49,008 nt of DNA, from NCBI GenBank assembly GCA_900545865.1, contig URAN01000018.1:1-49008 (forward strand). The letters are read 5' to 3'. This DNA is from an uncultured Eubacteriales bacterium (GTDB lineage Bacteria > Bacillota > Clostridia > Monoglobales > Monoglobaceae). A program made the translations under genes and the position numbers. This document shows positions 18,068 through 26,538 of the stretch, piece after piece (the stretch's first letter is position 1; the number at the start of each line of letters is the position of its first letter). The notes beneath the pieces are model-generated. The model did no database searches, was not told the DNA's origin, and saw only the letters and a program-made list of their open reading frames with translations.

Positions 18068-20902
18068 ATGAAAAAATTTTTTGCATTAATTTTAGCAATA
18101 ACTTGCGTGATATTCTCTTTAAATACCGGTTTTGGGTATGCGGAGGAGGCTGAAGCTGAAGCAAGTATAGATTCGGAGAAATACAGCGCAGATTTTATGC
18201 TGAAATATGATTTATTGTCGCATCTGGGAATAATAGATGATGGCTTTTTGACGAATGCAAATGAAGCGATTACACGCGGAGAATTTGCGAAAATAATTGA
18301 ACAGACATTAAATTTAGCAAGTGTGTCAGACGTTTATTTTACAGATACAAACGATAGTGCGATTAATACGCTCGCTGCTTATCGGTATTTATCGGTGCCG
18401 AGTGATAAAAAATTTAAGCCAAGTGAGCAGCAAACATATTTTGATGCGGTAAAGCTTTGCGTGACCGCACTTGGGTACGGCGATTATGCAGAAGCACGAG
18501 GCGGAAGTGAAAGCGAGTATTTTAGAATAGGCAGAATGATTGGGCTGACGGGCAACAAGACGGCAGACGGAGCTGTTAAAAAATTCGATGCCGTAGAGCT
18601 TGTGGGTAAAATGCTTCTTACGGCAGAATATTCAATTTCATCTGTTAAAATATCCGATGAAGATCTTTCGTATGTCAGACAGAAAAAGGATACGCTGTTA
18701 TCAAGTATATATGATATGTATTTCGATGAGGGTGTGGTTACGTCGAACCAATGCACATCATTATATGATAATTTGCCGACAGCGGAAGAGGGTCAAATCA
18801 GAATAAATGATGAGCTTTACAGTGACAAGGCTAATGAATACTCGAATTTGATCGGTCAAAAAATAAAGTATATATATAAGTATACGAATGGTATGAAGTT
18901 TAAAGAGTTAATTGTGTGTGTGACCGATAATCAAAAAGAGTGGACAGATATAAAAGGAGAGCTTTCTGAAATAAGGAGCGGCAATACCGTTAAGTATTAT
19001 CAAAGTGATGATTCGGATAAATTTATGCAGGTGGAAATCAGCAATGCTGTTTTGGTGTATAACGGATGCGTTAACTTTAATGTCACAACGGAAGATATTA
19101 AAAACGCTGTTTTGTCAGAAAATGCTGTTACAAATATTTATCAAAACGACTATGCAAAATATAATATGATTGTCATAGTAAATGATTATGTTAATTATGA
19201 AGTAAAGGCGTATGACAGCGCCCGCAATATAATTTATTTAAAAAATTTAAAAGATGATAAAGTAACAGGTATAGATATAGACTCGATCAAGCGTTTTAGA
19301 ATTATCTCCGCTGACGGTGAGATTGCGGAAGAGACCCCGGGCGAAAATGAAATTGTATCAGCGGTAATTTCTAACGATAGCAGTAATATTGAATTGTATG
19401 TTTGTAAAAAGAGTGTAAGCGGTGCAGTGAAAAGCGTGTCTAAAAATGAAAATAAAATTATCGTAAACGACATATGTTACAAGCTTGAAAAGAATTTTGC
19501 GAAAAATAACAATGTTTCACCGGGAAGTACTTATACATTTACCTTAGACTATCTGGGACGGATTGTACGTAAATCAAACAGTTTGCTGCCGCAAGAGTAT
19601 GTGCTTTCGTATGTTTATGATTCGGGTAAGCAATATAACTTTGATGAGGAAGTGTATCAATACAAAATACTTACAGGGGCGAACGAAAAGCTTATAGTAA
19701 AAACAACGGAAAAAACAAAACTGAACGGTGCTGACTCAAATCCGAAGGCTGTTAATGATGCACTGTCGGAAAACGGTTCATTAAAAGAGCAGCTGGCAAT
19801 TGTATCGTATAATTCAAAAAATGAATTGATTGAGGTTATCACCTGTAACGGTGATTCGAGCAATGAGGTGTCGCTTCGGTTGATAAGTGATAAACAGAGC
19901 AGACAGTTCTTTAAGCCTACGCGCGCTCCGGGGTCGGTAACATTTTCAAATTCGACAAATCGGATGCTTAACTATAATCTTTATAATGATACCAAAGTCT
20001 TTCGCGTTCCTGATACATCAGCGAGCAGAGAAAGCTACGACAATATTTTAAAAGCCGGAAGCATATATAATGATACATTTCTTGCCTCAAAGTCAGATTA
20101 TAATGTAGCACTTTATAAAATAGGAGATAAGTCGCCGTTTATTGATGCCTGCGTTATATATACAGGCGGAAAGTACAGTCCGTCGATGGGTTCAAAATGC
20201 TATTTGGTAAACGAACTTTATACTTCTTTAAACAAAAACGGAGACAATGTTGTTTCTGCAGCGGTTATCGACTTAACAACAAGAAAACCTGTAGAGTTAA
20301 AGATAGAGCAAAACGCTTATTTTAACGATGGAAGTGAAAGGTTATATAAAAGGATTTCAGATATAGAGGGATATAAAAGTATAGATGACAGAATAGGTCC
20401 GGGAGATATAATTCAGATCGGAGACGGCGATACAAACAGAGATTATGTTAAGCTTGTATTTGATTGCAGTGAGGAAAAAACGTTTTACGGATATCAAAAC
20501 GGTATTTATACTTATCAGTTTGAATCAATAAGCCCTGAGGATTTAAATAAATCGACTTCGACAAGTAAGGCGCGTTTTACATATGGAGGGTTATATAAAA
20601 AGTATGTGGATTCATCTAAAGATTCAGAACTTCAATATCATAAGAACAGAGCCGTTTGTACCGTATCTGATTTAAGTGATATATCGTCTCCCAAAGAGAC
20701 ATATACATATCCTAATTATTGGGAGCTGTTTCTTGTTGTAAATCCCAATAAAAGAGCAAACCGGGCGTACTACGGAAGTGTTTATGATGTTCCCGATTAT
20801 TGCGGAACAAATGAGGCAGAGTACGGAAAGGTATTTTCAATACTGAATGACAGCGGCGGACTGGTTGCAAGTGTATTTTATCTGCCAAAAGATGTGCGAT
20901 AA
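18068..20902 (+). CDS. SLH-like surface protein of unknown function (second of a pair)
   Basis: This 944-residue exported protein has a signal peptide ending near GFGYAEE and an acidic EAEAEAS stretch. N-terminal SLH-like repeats follow (KYDLLSHLGIIDDGF, ITRGEFAKIIEQTLNL), then a long beta-rich region. It is paralogous to the preceding gene, from which it is separated by 18 bases holding GAAAGGAG. The conserved half includes SSIYDMYFDEGVVTSNQCTSLY and LIGQKIKYIYK, matching SYYKICYSSGQVTANEYTALY and YIGQNVKFFYR in the partner. A pair of co-transcribed, divergent paralogues suggests two subunits of one surface structure (inference). The function is unknown. Confidence 0.8.
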   Translation: MKKFFALILAITCVIFSLNTGFGYAEEAEAEASIDSEKYSADFMLKYDLLSHLGIIDDGFLTNANEAITRGEFAKIIEQTLNLASVSDVYFTDTNDSAINTLAAYRYLSVPSDKKFKPSEQQTYFDAVKLCVTALGYGDYAEARGGSESEYFRIGRMIGLTGNKTADGAVKKFDAVELVGKMLLTAEYSISSVKISDEDLSYVRQKKDTLLSSIYDMYFDEGVVTSNQCTSLYDNLPTAEEGQIRINDELYSDKANEYSNLIGQKIKYIYKYTNGMKFKELIVCVTDNQKEWTDIKGELSEIRSGNTVKYYQSDDSDKFMQVEISNAVLVYNGCVNFNVTTEDIKNAVLSENAVTNIYQNDYAKYNMIVIVNDYVNYEVKAYDSARNIIYLKNLKDDKVTGIDIDSIKRFRIISADGEIAEETPGENEIVSAVISNDSSNIELYVCKKSVSGAVKSVSKNENKIIVNDICYKLEKNFAKNNNVSPGSTYTFTLDYLGRIVRKSNSLLPQEYVLSYVYDSGKQYNFDEEVYQYKILTGANEKLIVKTTEKTKLNGADSNPKAVNDALSENGSLKEQLAIVSYNSKNELIEVITCNGDSSNEVSLRLISDKQSRQFFKPTRAPGSVTFSNSTNRMLNYNLYNDTKVFRVPDTSASRESYDNILKAGSIYNDTFLASKSDYNVALYKIGDKSPFIDACVIYTGGKYSPSMGSKCYLVNELYTSLNKNGDNVVSAAVIDLTTRKPVELKIEQNAYFNDGSERLYKRISDIEGYKSIDDRIGPGDIIQIGDGDTNRDYVKLVFDCSEEKTFYGYQNGIYTYQFESISPEDLNKSTSTSKARFTYGGLYKKYVDSSKDSELQYHKNRAVCTVSDLSDISSPKETYTYPNYWELFLVVNPNKRANRAYYGSVYDVPDYCGTNEAEYGKVFSILNDSGGLVASVFYLPKDVR

Positions 20903-21012
20903 ACCATTTGGGAACATATAATATTATGGAGTATGACTGTAAATTGTATCAGAACGCTTTTGATAGATTGTTTTATTGTGAAAAAAATTAAAAATAAAAT
21001 AATATTAAAATC

Positions 21013-22018
21013 AGGAGGATTATTAAGATGAAGAGCTTAAAAAGAATTTTAGCAAGTTTGACAATGGTGTGTATGCTTGCATCGGTGTTTCCGATGACGT
21101 TTGTGCAGGCGGCAGAGACAGACTACAACTTCTCAAGCGAAGTTACCGAGTTTACCAAATATGGTGACAAGGGAGAAGAGACTAAAAAAGGCAGCTTTAA
21201 TGTGAGCAAAGAGCAGTTTGAAGACAGCGGAAACTTACTTGTGTTTACATATGATGCGTATGTCCCGGACTTTAAGGATAAAAAACAGTCGCTGTATTTA
21301 CTGCTTAATGGTAACAATAAAATATTTGCCCTTGGGTCAAAGATTGGATTTTTAGGCGAAAATAGAAGAATGTATGCATACAATCGTGAGGCGACAGAGA
21401 ATGTGGGTAGTTTAGGTTATAATAGTTCTTTGTCGTTTAATAACACGACAACAGCCGCAAGCGGCGGACAGTGGGTAAACTTAAAAACTGTTATTAAGTA
21501 TGACAGCACAAAAAAAGCGTATGTATCGTGGAATTACTTCAACGGAAAGGCAATAACATCCGAAAATGAAGTTGCAAAAATCACGTATACCCCGACCGCA
21601 GAGGATTTAAGCAGCATACAGGGAAGAACATCTATAGGCTTTACTATAGGCGCACGCTGCGGAGCAGATAAAAATAACACAGCAGGAAATATAAAAGTAG
21701 CGAACATAGGTTTAAGTGTATATAGCACAACCGAGTTTGAAAAGACAATAGAGGTTGCAAGCGGAGCGAATGAGGTTACCGTTCCTGTTACCAATGCAAT
21801 GTTTAAGAATGATACAAACGCTCCGGATGAATTAAAAGGCGGCTTGATTGACGTATCAAAGGCGACGGTAACAGCTACTAAAGATGGCACAGCGGTTAAC
21901 AATATTAAAGTAACAAACGCAGCTGTTGCGCACAGAGGTTCTGTAAATGTGGCAGACGGTTCGGCATTTAAGCTCAGCGGCTTGCCTGCGTTGGCAAAAG
22001 GTGATGTTTTAAAGGTTA
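21013..22018 (+). repeat. 1006-bp direct repeat, copy 2
   Basis: This is a near-exact copy of 11096-12101 at an offset of 9,917 bases. It forms the 5' part of the next gene. The sequences upstream (before 21013) and downstream (after 22018) are unrelated between the two copies. Confidence 0.93.
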
Positions 22019-22422
22019 AGATCACTAATGCGATGGACGCAAGCGGCACAGTATTAACACCAATTGAGTTAACTTTATACGGTGCAGGGACAGAGCAGGC
22101 AATAATATACAGCCTCAAAAATTCAACTATTGATAAAAGCAAGAAAAATATAAAAGTAAATGTTGATGCTGAGAAGCTTTTTGTTGACAAAGAAGCAAGC
22201 GGAAGCGCTAAGATAATTTGTGCAAGTTATAGTGACGCGGGCGTGCTTCTTGGGGTTAGTGTTACTGATATGAATATTTCCGATAGTAATTTCACAAACG
22301 GAAAGTATCAGTATACAAATAATATCGGTTATACAGAAGGAGCAAAAAAGGTTAAAGTTCTCTTGTTTGATAATATGGAGAATATTAAGCCGCTTACCGA
22401 GTTTCAACCTTTTGATGTTTGA
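21028..22422 (+). CDS. Secreted protein sharing its first 330 residues with the SLH protein
   Basis: This is a 464-residue exported protein. Residues 1-330, including the signal peptide and the first beta-sandwich module, are identical to the 1451-residue SLH protein. After GDVLKVK it continues with a different tail of about 130 residues, ending in a module with VKVLLFDNMENIKPLTE. That end resembles the C-terminus of the cohesin-like protein at 43800 (VSVMIWDGIDSMRPLAD). It has no SLH domain, so it should be released or held indirectly. The exact copy implies recent duplication or gene conversion. It has its own GGAGG site and a 125-base upstream gap in which I see no convincing promoter. Confidence 0.85.
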   Translation: MKSLKRILASLTMVCMLASVFPMTFVQAAETDYNFSSEVTEFTKYGDKGEETKKGSFNVSKEQFEDSGNLLVFTYDAYVPDFKDKKQSLYLLLNGNNKIFALGSKIGFLGENRRMYAYNREATENVGSLGYNSSLSFNNTTTAASGGQWVNLKTVIKYDSTKKAYVSWNYFNGKAITSENEVAKITYTPTAEDLSSIQGRTSIGFTIGARCGADKNNTAGNIKVANIGLSVYSTTEFEKTIEVASGANEVTVPVTNAMFKNDTNAPDELKGGLIDVSKATVTATKDGTAVNNIKVTNAAVAHRGSVNVADGSAFKLSGLPALAKGDVLKVKITNAMDASGTVLTPIELTLYGAGTEQAIIYSLKNSTIDKSKKNIKVNVDAEKLFVDKEASGSAKIICASYSDAGVLLGVSVTDMNISDSNFTNGKYQYTNNIGYTEGAKKVKVLLFDNMENIKPLTEFQPFDV

Positions 22423-22439
22423 GAGTAATTGAAAATGTT

Positions 22440-22472
22440 AAGGAATTGCACTCTTTATGGGTGCAATTCCTT
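22440..22472. terminator. Stem-loop after the duplicated surface gene
   Basis: AAGGAATTGCAC at 22440-22451 pairs perfectly with 22461-22472 around a nine-base loop. Only two T follow the stem, so it may be a weak terminator or a stabilising 3' hairpin. Confidence 0.55.
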
Positions 22473-22497
22473 GAATTATAGCAGTGATTATAAATAA

Positions 22498-23301
22498 AAT
22501 GAAAAACAAAGCAGTAACAGCCAATATTTTGCGCTTGGCTCAAAACTGGCATTTAGCTCCGGTAACAGAAATTTTTATGGATTTAATTATAGCGAGGCAA
22601 CGGTTGGCGGAACATCAAATAAATCATATTTAACAGAATACGGTTATAATGCCCGAATGCTTTTTAACAACACAACGGATACAAGCGGCGGGCAGTGGAC
22701 AAACTTAAAGACGGTTGTTAAGTATGACAGCACAAAGAAAGCATATGTATCGACGAATTATATTAACGGAAGGGCAATACTTGTAGCGGATAAAGAAAGT
22801 GCGGCTTTAGCTTTTAAGCTTGATGATAATCAGCTTAAAGATATCGTAAATCGTACGGGAATAAAATATACTATAGCGGTACGTTGTGGTGACACAGGTG
22901 CATCCGGCAAAGATATTAAAATAGCAAATATAGGCTTAAATGCATATAACGCAACCGAGTTTGAAAAGACGATAGAGGTTGCAAGCGAAGCAACTGAAGT
23001 TACCGTTCCTGTTAACAATGCAAAGTTTAAGAATGATACAAACGCTCCGGCTGAAGTTAAAGGCGGATTGTTTGACGTATCAAGGGCGAAGGTAACAGCT
23101 AATAAAGATGGCACAGCGGTTAACAATATTAAAGCAACAAACGCAGCTGTTGAACACAGCGGTTCTGTAAATGCGGCAGACGGTTCGGCATTTAAACTTC
23201 TCGGTTTGCCTGCATTAAAAGCAGGCGATGTTATAAAAGTTAAAATAGACGGTGCAAAAGCAATAATTAAATACGCCAAATTTATTTGTGTGGCTTTATA
23301 A
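22498..23301 (+). pseudogene. Truncated third copy of the surface module
   Basis: The frame is open from 22498, just after a TAA, to 23301. It translates into a divergent version of the same module (FALGSKLAFSSGN, LFNNTTDTSGGQWTNLKTVVKYD, FEKTIEVASEATEVTVP). It lacks a start codon with a ribosome binding site, a signal peptide and about 90 N-terminal residues. It ends soon after LKAGDVIKVKIDGAK in a short unrelated tail. The internal ATG at 22657 is mid-domain. It looks like a remnant of a tandem array of such genes, and a possible donor for recombination. Confidence 0.75.
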
Positions 23302-23338
23302 ATGACAGCATTAACTGACAGAAAAGGGGAAAATATAA

Positions 23339-24289
23339 ATGATCGCAAAAATCAATGAAAATGATTTGTTGGAATATAAAGGTATGGCAAAAATGCCAAA
23401 AGACTTTGATGAATACTGGGTTCGTGCGCTAAAAGAAATGGAAAATACGAATCCACAAGTGGAAATAAGAAAAGTGAATTTAAATTTAAAAGGCCAGGAG
23501 TGTTTTGAAATTTATTTTACCGGTGTCGGCGGTTCACGAATTTATGCAAGGTATATGCGCCCAAAGAATGCAAAAAAATGTCCCATTGTTTTTAAATTTC
23601 ATGGTTATAGCGCAAGATTTGAAAATTGGTACGATTCACTTCCGCACATATCACAGGGATTATGTGTTGCAACTCTTGACTGCCGCGGTCAGGGAGGAAA
23701 ATCTGATGACAGGTTACCGGTAAGCGGCAATACGCTTCGGGGACATATAGTTCGCGGTGTGGGAGATAGTATAGACAAGCTATACTATCGTAATCAATTT
23801 TTAGACACAGCACAGCTCGTGAAAATTGTCAGAGAATTTCCTGAGATTGACGACACTAAAATGTATACAATGGGCGGCTCACAGGGCGGCGGGCTTGCAA
23901 TAGCTTGCGCGGCACTTGTTCCGGACATTAAAAAAGTTGTAGCATACGAACCGTTTCTTTCTGATTATCGCTATGCATATATCAACGTTGACAGAGCAGG
24001 AGCATTTTATGAACTTGCAGAATACGTAAGAATGTTTGATCCTCAACATGAACATATTGAAGAAATGTTTGAAAGGCTTGATTACATAGATATTCAGAAT
24101 CTTGCAAAGTTTGTAAAGGCCGATGTGATTATGTGCAGCGGATTAAAAGATATAATTGTTCCCGTAATGACGCAGTTTGCGATGTTTAACAAACTAAAAA
24201 CAAATAAAAAATATTATCTGTACCCTGAAAGAGGGCATGAACGTCTTGACGCAGCTGATGATATAGCTGTTCAATGGATGAATGAATAA
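23339..24289 (+). CDS. CE7-family acetyl esterase (acetyl xylan esterase / cephalosporin-C deacetylase type)
   Basis: This 316-residue alpha/beta hydrolase has the three CE7 signatures: RGQGGKSDD, GGSQGGG with nucleophile Ser181, and RGHE with His300; Asp271 in GLKDIIVP completes the triad. The positions match those known for Bacillus CE7 enzymes almost exactly. There is no signal peptide, so it works in the cytoplasm on imported acetylated oligosaccharides, consistent with an acetylated mannan or xylan diet. The start follows AAAAGGGG. It is preceded by the broken surface-protein copy and followed by the truncated glycosidase-like gene. Confidence 0.93.
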   Translation: MIAKINENDLLEYKGMAKMPKDFDEYWVRALKEMENTNPQVEIRKVNLNLKGQECFEIYFTGVGGSRIYARYMRPKNAKKCPIVFKFHGYSARFENWYDSLPHISQGLCVATLDCRGQGGKSDDRLPVSGNTLRGHIVRGVGDSIDKLYYRNQFLDTAQLVKIVREFPEIDDTKMYTMGGSQGGGLAIACAALVPDIKKVVAYEPFLSDYRYAYINVDRAGAFYELAEYVRMFDPQHEHIEEMFERLDYIDIQNLAKFVKADVIMCSGLKDIIVPVMTQFAMFNKLKTNKKYYLYPERGHERLDAADDIAVQWMNE

Positions 24290-24441
24290 TATTTGGTGAA
24301 ATGATATTCAAACCAAGCGATTAGGAAAATTAGAGAAATGGTGAGAAAATTATTTAAAAGTGTTTCAAGCAATAAAACTTGTTGAGATAGATATCATTTT
24401 TATAACGGAAAAAAGATGACATAATAAAGGAGAAAATTAAA

Positions 24442-24612
24442 ATGAGCAATTTATATAGGGACTATTCGAATATAGCTGACGAGGTGACGGTTCTGAAAAA
24501 TCCGCATAAAGGATTTTATTATCACTATGTTGATAACGGAATTTCAAGACCGACATACCGTGACGGTATAAAAAGTGATGATGAAATATATGATTTCCCG
24601 GTTATGAAGTAG
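24442..24612 (+). pseudogene. Truncated N-terminus of a DUF4832-type glycosidase-like gene
   Basis: An ATG preceded by AAAGGAG starts 56 codons ending at a TAG at 24610-24612. The sequence LKNPHKGFYYHYVDNG...YDFP resembles the N-terminus of secreted or cytoplasmic glycosidase-like proteins of the DUF4874/DUF4832 group, which are many hundreds of residues long. The homology appears to stop at about 24,600, where the base composition changes and a minus-strand gene of unrelated type ends. The gene was probably cut by the event that placed the following island. Family assignment is from memory of the motif and is tentative. Confidence 0.55.
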
Positions 24613-25211
24613 TCGCAGTACTCTCCTCCGTTTGCCAGCGTCTGTTTTCTGTGCAGTACACCATGCTGAAGGGAGATCATTACTTCATCAAGTTCGCAGA
24701 ACAGCGGCATAAGTTCGGAAACGTCCAACTTTTTCGTATAGGCACAGATTGGGCAGCGAGTAATGCGGTAGTAGCAGGCACCTTCATACGGCTGTCCCAC
24801 AAAATCCACTTTGAACGAGGTCGGATACTGTTTTTCATTTTCCGGCGTGTACCACTTGTAATATTTCACGATGCTCTTTTTGTTTTCTGCCTTACCCTTG
24901 GCGGTGTTCAGATCGGTTTTCGCAAAATACCATTTGATGTGGTAAAGCGAACGCCGCATCATCTCCTGCACTGTCTCCGGGGGGATTTTTTTCTCACTTG
25001 CCACATATGGCGCAACAAAGGCAAGTGCATACAACTCGTTGTATGCCATAGGGTTGTCGCCACCAATGTCATCTGCCTTTTCCACCAGTTCTCGATAGAC
25101 CTTTTTGCTCTTTTTCATAATTTCCGAAGCGTACGCTTTGCCATATTTCTCTGTCAGAACCCTTCTCATCGGGCTCTTGAACATCCAAAAATAAAATCCG
25201 TTGTATTTCAT
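24525..25211 (-). CDS. ATC-hydrolase-family protein, paralogue A (chimeric C-terminus)
   Basis: This is a 228-residue cytoplasmic protein of the L-2-amino-thiazoline-4-carboxylic acid hydrolase family. The core is Cys153 in TRCPIC, LFCELD (Cys172, Asp175) and the terminal LANGGEYCD (Cys199, Asp200). The characterised family member opens a thiazoline ring in cysteine formation, but most clostridial members are untested. Residues after about 201 are antisense to the truncated plus-strand gene, so the natural stop was lost and about 27 foreign residues were added. The start follows GGGAGG. It is the last gene of the minus-strand array. Confidence 0.7.
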   Translation of the reverse strand: MKYNGFYFWMFKSPMRRVLTEKYGKAYASEIMKKSKKVYRELVEKADDIGGDNPMAYNELYALAFVAPYVASEKKIPPETVQEMMRRSLYHIKWYFAKTDLNTAKGKAENKKSIVKYYKWYTPENEKQYPTSFKVDFVGQPYEGACYYRITRCPICAYTKKLDVSELMPLFCELDEVMISLQHGVLHRKQTLANGGEYCDYFITGKSYISSSLFIPSRYVGLEIPLST

Positions 25212-25620
25212 ATCACTTGTCCTCCCGTAATTTATTTACAGACCCAAAAAACACAATCCGGCCGTCGAAGTGATAGACCATCAGTGCGTCCATGTGCTGC
25301 TCAGCGGTTTTGCGGTCGGGACACTCCGCCGCGACACGGCGATAGCTGTCAAACTGTGCGAAAATCAAAAGTCGGGCAGCAGTTCATCCATATCGTCAAT
25401 GCCATATGTGCGAAAGAACATGACGCTCTCTTTGATATTGCTTTGCACAAGACTGTCGAAATAATGCTCAAAGCTACTTCCTGTACTGCGCCCCAGAACC
25501 AATTCCGCCGCATCGGTATTCGGAAACAGAGTTTCGATATTGTCAAGAAGTGGTTCTCCAGATATCCGAACAGTTCTTCCTTGGATTTGCAGCTGATATC
25601 ATCGCCGCCTTTCCCTTAGT
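25212..25620 (-). pseudogene. Decayed, frameshifted coding remnant, possibly a TetR-family regulator
   Basis: Three reading frames on this strand carry protein-like pieces in order: SCKSKEELFGYLENHF, then LLDNIETLFPNTDAAELVLG..., then LIFAQFDSYRRVAAECPDRK... ending in a TGA at 25213-25215, just before the next start. The first piece looks like the end of a TetR HTH (compare YYKSKEELFDAL in the TetR gene at 37553). The second resembles TetR ligand-domain helices. The first helices are missing and spacing is short, so a deletion plus two frameshifts are needed. Identity is tentative; decay is the better-supported part. Confidence 0.4.
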
Positions 25621-25624
25621 CCGT

Positions 25625-26416
25625 TTATTTTTTTCCTATCAACAATGTTGAGCCGCGAAGCATCAGGCGGCAGGCTTCCTTCGGTGTCATAAAGCTACCG
25701 TCGGTCGTGTCGATCAGTTTCACACACTCATAGTCCATATCCCTGAGCTTTCGGACAAACGCCCGCATATCACCGTATCTACGGGGCGACATCAGATCGT
25801 GGATGGCAAACGTTCCACCTTTTTTCAGCACGCGCAGTGTTTCCAGCAGAAGCGACTGCTTGTCTTCCCCCGAAATGTTGTGATAGACATAGTTGCTGGT
25901 CACCGCGTCGAAGCTCTCGTCGGGAAAATCCAGCTTCACGGCGTTCCCACGTTGGAAAGAAACGTTTTTCACGCCCTCCGCAGAGGCGTTTTTTTCGCAT
26001 AGCGGCAGACTAAAGGAGGCGTATTCCTTGCCCCAGCGGTCGATACCTACCATTTTCCCTTGGGGATTACGCTTTGCGCAGGCGATGGTCAGCGCACCGC
26101 TGCCGCAGCCGATATCCAGCCCCACGCCGCCCTCCGGCAGGGTGATATGACTTGCCGTGCCGTCAATGATCTGCCTTGAAAGCTTGCGCTCGCCGTCATA
26201 GGAAAAGCTTCGATAGGCATACACACACCACTCGGTGCACATTGTACAGATGACAAAGGCGATGCCGAATACCACTCCCAGCGCAATGCGCAGCCTTCCG
26301 CTCACGCCGATGCCGAATACTCCGAAAACGAGCAGCAGCGCAAGCGACAGTGCCGTGCCTGCGATGAGCGAAAATATCATTCCCCTGGGGATCCAGTTTT
26401 TGTAGTCAGGTTTCAT
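25625..26416 (-). CDS. Membrane-anchored class I SAM-dependent methyltransferase
   Basis: This 263-residue protein has two hydrophobic helices at residues about 12-60, followed by a Rossmann methyltransferase domain. Motif I is GVGLDIGCGSGALTIA (about 97-112), then GIDRW, a DFPDESFDAVTSNYVYHNI block and RVLKKGGTFAIHDL, the usual UbiE-like order. The helices place catalysis at the inner face of the membrane, suggesting a lipid-like or membrane-bound substrate. The start follows GAGGAG, and its ATG overlaps the stop of a tiny upstream ORF. Substrate unknown; the cluster suggests modification of a small molecule. Confidence 0.85.
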   Translation of the reverse strand: MKPDYKNWIPRGMIFSLIAGTALSLALLLVFGVFGIGVSGRLRIALGVVFGIAFVICTMCTEWCVYAYRSFSYDGERKLSRQIIDGTASHITLPEGGVGLDIGCGSGALTIACAKRNPQGKMVGIDRWGKEYASFSLPLCEKNASAEGVKNVSFQRGNAVKLDFPDESFDAVTSNYVYHNISGEDKQSLLLETLRVLKKGGTFAIHDLMSPRRYGDMRAFVRKLRDMDYECVKLIDTTDGSFMTPKEACRLMLRGSTLLIGKK

Positions 26417-26538
26417 GTTAAAAACTCCTCTTTTAATTGTGTGTGATTTCTCTCATAAAAGGCAGCCATCAATATTCCGCTGATTATGCCAAAAATGCAG
26501 CATCAGATAAACTGTTTCTTTCTTTTATTCCCGTGCAT
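26413..26538 (-). pseudogene. Small membrane-peptide ORF with an in-frame TGA
   Basis: The ATG at 26538 directly follows the TAG stop of the upstream ATC-hydrolase gene. The frame ends in a TGA that overlaps the ATG of the methyltransferase gene. The 41 codons read MHGNKRKKQFI, TGA, then CCIFGIISGILMAAFYERN..., a short hydrophobic helix with a charged tail. The snug fit between two genes suggests a real small protein, but the TGA at codon 12 interrupts it. TGA is used as a genuine stop by many genes here, so recoding is unlikely. Confidence 0.35.

Noticed and set aside
26413..26538. TGA recoding as tryptophan or selenocysteine
   Set aside because: TGG is used for Trp throughout and TGA terminates several intact genes at the expected family lengths. 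No SECIS-like element was recognised, so a nonsense mutation is more likely.
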